Shown: positions 33,443 to 34,855 of the stretch, in pieces
Layout: each line of letters begins with the position of its first letter
How positions within the stretch are numbered: the stretch's first letter is position 1
Assembly (NCBI GenBank): GCA_001567105.1
Contig: LMZR01000060.1
Location: 1-34,855 of the forward strand
Source of the DNA: Chloroflexi bacterium OLB14
GTDB taxonomy: Bacteria; Chloroflexota; Anaerolineae; Anaerolineales; Villigracilaceae
Reading direction: 5' to 3'
Length of the DNA: 34,855 nucleotides
The notes under the pieces: model-generated
What the model was told of the DNA's origin: nothing
Databases searched by the model: none
The model's input: only the letters and a program-made list of their open reading frames with translations
Made by a program: the position numbers and the translations under genes

Positions 33443-34216
33443 TTAAATAGTCGGTACATAAAAACCAAGTAATGAATCGTTTTCGCGCATGGCGAAGTGG
33501 GTGAGATGATTCAAAGTTTGGTTGCGATTGCCAGTTAATAAATAAGTATCATCATTATTTTCAATGCGCGCAAACAAACGGGTATGAAAAAACGCTAGCC
33601 ATTCTTTTAGATGAAAAGCACGCTTCGCATTTAAGCTGACAAATGTCCACACACGACGGCTGGTGCCTCGCAACAAGAGCCAACGTAAATTTTGTTGTGA
33701 CTGTTCATCAAGTTTTGTCATGGCTTCTAAATTGTCAATCAATAGCAAGACTGTTTGTTGTTCACCTTTGTTACGATGCGCCCATGTGACTAATGATTGC
33801 AATAATTCTTTTGTGCAATCATCACCTGTGGTGTAGATTAATTTGCTATCAAACATTTTCCATTCAGCAGGTTGTTGAGTCACAACTGCGTATTGAGCAT
33901 CTGCTGGGGAAAAAGTTAAGTCCGTTACGCGGGCAATGCTTTGTAATAATTTTGTTTTGCCAGTGGATTGGTCACCTGTGATTAAGATGGGACCTGGAAC
34001 AGAGTCGTTTAAGTTAAGTAAAACTGGCAAATCATCATCTGCTATGCCGAGGAAGAGTGCATGTTGGGGAAGTGGGGAAACGTCAGCCAAGATAGATGTT
34101 AGAGATGGAGTATCAACTAGAGGCTGAGTTTGAGGCGGGTTTGTATCCGCTTGCTGTTCTTGGGCAAGTTCTGTTAGGGCTTCCATCATTAAGTCAAATT
34201 TATTTGTGGTTTCCAT
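33443..34216 (-). CDS. P-loop ATPase (FtsK/HerA-like small ATPase), candidate SOS gene
   Basis: 257 residues. Walker A is ITGDQSTGKTKLLQ (G81-T88) and Walker B VLLLIDNLEAM (D161). A later stretch, LLRGTSRRVWTFVSLNAKRA and FFHTRLFARIENNDDTYLLTG, aligns in order with the end of FtsK/SpoIIIE/HerA ATPase domains. The N-terminal 45 residues are polar and low in structure. It lacks a DNA-binding gamma domain and membrane helices. Its promoter is overlapped by two LexA-type boxes, so a DNA-damage role is an attractive inference. Exact family is uncertain. Confidence 0.7.
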   Translation of the reverse strand: METTNKFDLMMEALTELAQEQQADTNPPQTQPLVDTPSLTSILADVSPLPQHALFLGIADDDLPVLLNLNDSVPGPILITGDQSTGKTKLLQSIARVTDLTFSPADAQYAVVTQQPAEWKMFDSKLIYTTGDDCTKELLQSLVTWAHRNKGEQQTVLLLIDNLEAMTKLDEQSQQNLRWLLLRGTSRRVWTFVSLNAKRAFHLKEWLAFFHTRLFARIENNDDTYLLTGNRNQTLNHLTHFAMRENDSLLGFYVPTI

Positions 34217-34221
34217 AATTA

Positions 34222-34254
34222 GAACATCCGTTCTTAATAATAAAACGTTTGTTC
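34222..34254 (-). promoter_or_regulatory. Two LexA-type operator boxes (GAAC-N4-GTTC)
   Basis: Box 1, AGAACATCCGTTCT, holds a perfect GAAC-N4-GTTC at 34222-34233. Box 2, AAAC-N4-GTTC at 34243-34254, has one mismatch. They are 21 bp apart, two helical turns. Box 2 fills the -35/-10 spacer and box 1 covers the start-site region. GAAC-N4-GTTC is the core of the Gram-positive LexA site. Confidence 0.6.
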
Positions 34255-34265
34255 TATTAAGTCAA
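34237..34265 (-). promoter_or_regulatory. Sigma-70-type promoter of the P-loop ATPase gene
   Basis: On the minus strand, TTGACT (34265-34260), a 17-bp spacer and TATTAT (34242-34237). Near-consensus, 20 bp upstream of the ATG at 34216. Confidence 0.75.
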
Positions 34266-34312
34266 GCCCCAGTTTTCTTTCAAAATGTTAATTTCGTTGC
34301 AGTGAAATTGTA

Positions 34313-34340
34313 TTGACGATATGAATTGTTTTGGTATAAT
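34313..34340 (+). promoter_or_regulatory. Promoter of the tRNA/tuf operon
   Basis: TTGACG (34313-34318), 16-bp spacer, perfect TATAAT (34335-34340). The start would lie about 12 nt before the first tRNA. Divergent from the ATPase promoter. Confidence 0.8.
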
Positions 34341-34358
34341 CTGTCCGCTTATTGCCTT

Positions 34359-34431
34359 GCCGATGTAGCTCAGTTGGTAGAGCACCCGCCTTGTAAGCGG
34401 GCGGTCACGAGTTCGAGTCTCGTCATCGGCT
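34359..34431 (+). tRNA. tRNA-Thr (TGT)
   Basis: 73 nt. Acceptor GCCGATG pairs with CATCGGC, discriminator T. D-loop AGCTCAGTTGGTAGAGC, anticodon arm CCCGCCTTGTAAGCGGG with anticodon TGT, and T-arm with GTTCGAGTC. CCA is not encoded. First of three tRNAs before tuf. Confidence 0.97.
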
Positions 34432-34473
34432 CTGGTGAGTGGCAATGGTTTTGAGTAGGTGAAATTTTATAAT

Positions 34474-34556
34474 GGGCAGTTACCCAAGTGGCCAAAGGGG
34501 ACTGACTGTAAATCAGTTGTCAGAAGACTTCGAAGGTTCGAATCCTTCACTGCCCA
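34474..34556 (+). tRNA. tRNA-Tyr (GTA)
   Basis: 83 nt with the long variable arm of bacterial tRNA-Tyr. Acceptor GGGCAGT pairs with ACTGCCC, discriminator A. Anticodon stem ACTGACTGTAAATCAGT with anticodon GTA; T-arm GGTTCGAATCC. Confidence 0.97.
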
Positions 34557-34558
34557 CA

Positions 34559-34597
34559 AGTGCTAATTGAAGTTAGCACTCCTACATTTATTGTAGG
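34559..34597. other. Two small hairpins between tRNA-Tyr and tRNA-Thr
   Basis: AGTGCTAA/TTAGCACT (34559-34580) and CCTACA/TGTAGG (34581-34597). They may be processing signals or space the tRNAs in the precursor. No T-tract follows, so they are not terminators. Confidence 0.5.
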
Positions 34598-34610
34598 GAA
34601 CAGCAGGTTT

Positions 34611-34683
34611 GCCCTCATAGCTCAGCTGGTAGAGCACACCCTTGGTAAGGGTGAGGTCACGAGTTCAAGTCTCGTTGAGGGCT
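34611..34683 (+). tRNA. tRNA-Thr (GGT)
   Basis: 73 nt. Acceptor GCCCTCA pairs with TGAGGGC, discriminator T. Anticodon arm CACCCTTGGTAAGGGTG with anticodon GGT; T-arm with GTTCAAGTC. A second Thr isoacceptor that reads ACC/ACT, complementing the TGT one. Confidence 0.97.
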
Positions 34684-34729
34684 CAATTGCTGAAAAGCAT
34701 CTTTGTTAATTAAAAAGGAGAACGCAACA

Positions 34730-34855
34730 ATGGCAAAAGGAAAATTTGACAGAAGCAAACCGCATTTGAACGTAGGCACCATGGGACACATTGACCATGG
34801 GAAAACGACATTGACAGCGGCGATCACAAAAGTAGCGGGCTTAGGTGGCAACGCC
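34730..34855 (+). CDS. tuf: Elongation factor Tu, N-terminal part (cut by window end)
   Basis: Forty-two codons are present. [20 protein letters not shown] leads into the P-loop [15 protein letters not shown], the G1 motif of EF-Tu, which brings aminoacyl-tRNA to the ribosome using GTP. AAGGAG lies 9 nt before ATG 34730. Cotranscription with the three tRNAs from the 34313 promoter is likely, an arrangement seen in several phyla. Confidence 0.97.
   Translation, partial: MAKGKFDRSKPHLNVGTMGHIDHGKTTLTAAITKVAGLGGNA

Noticed and set aside
34257..34445. Minus-strand open frame across tRNA-Thr
   Set aside because: It lies over a perfect tRNA cloverleaf and its promoter.
34730..34855. Minus-strand frame over tuf
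   Set aside because: The plus strand encodes an unmistakable EF-Tu N-terminus with G1 motif and Shine-Dalgarno.

Overview
The window looks like a chromosomal segment of an uncultured Anaerolineae-type Chloroflexota bacterium. This is inference. The base composition is AT-rich. The right end reads tRNA-Thr, tRNA-Tyr, tRNA-Thr, tuf, an order familiar from that phylum. There is a membrane-anchored Ser/Thr kinase, several lipoproteins with Thr/Pro-rich linkers, an FprA-like reductase, a paired M16 protease and many short palindromic repeats. No phage, plasmid, IS or CRISPR element was seen.

Layout. 1-382: a fossil AbiEii-like toxin fragment whose end is fused to a copy of the 3' end of the M23 peptidase gene found 5 kb away. 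383-4571 (-): a Ser/Thr kinase with an outer domain and a large protein with an HxxxDG motif, both frameshifted. 4641-7829: class IV aminotransferase, membrane M23 peptidase, and an ECF sigma factor overlapping a membrane partner. 7863-13893 (-): the most interesting region, described below. 13975-18482: a lipoprotein, ASCH protein, phytol/dolichol kinase-like protein, MFS transporter and polytopic glycosyltransferase-like protein. 18520-23065: hypothetical, FmdB zinc ribbon, trpS, dtd, membrane protein, F420-type nitroreductase relative. 23331-23716: cold-shock gene with a structured leader. 23854-27575: dihydroorotate dehydrogenase-like protein, FprA-like reductase and two membrane proteins. 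27664-30213: M16 protease pair. 30569-33049: acpS, a lipoprotein and a VapBC-like pair. 33116-34216 (-): a P-loop ATPase and a small protein behind a promoter covered by LexA-type boxes. 34313-34855: tRNA/tuf operon.

The candidate new system is a co-directional set: a 38-aa single-pass microprotein ending WIYQGF (13777-13893), an MBOAT acyltransferase starting 1 nt after it, a membrane-anchored SGNH protein, an SGNH-like lipoprotein with Cys at the nucleophile position, an acyl carrier protein and a fatty acyl-AMP ligase. Part for part this resembles DltX-DltB-DltD-DltC-DltA, with a fatty-acid-type ligase in place of the D-alanine ligase. I infer a pathway that activates a carboxylic acid, loads it on the carrier, passes it through the MBOAT and attaches it to a surface polymer or lipid outside the cell. 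An acpS gene lies 20 kb away and could activate the carrier.

Two cautions. At least a dozen genes are broken by single-base shifts, nearly all in A/T homopolymers and nearly all restored by removing one base. This points to homopolymer miscalls in the assembly more than to decay, and I give spans of the restored genes. Second, all functional names come from reading motifs, without database searches.
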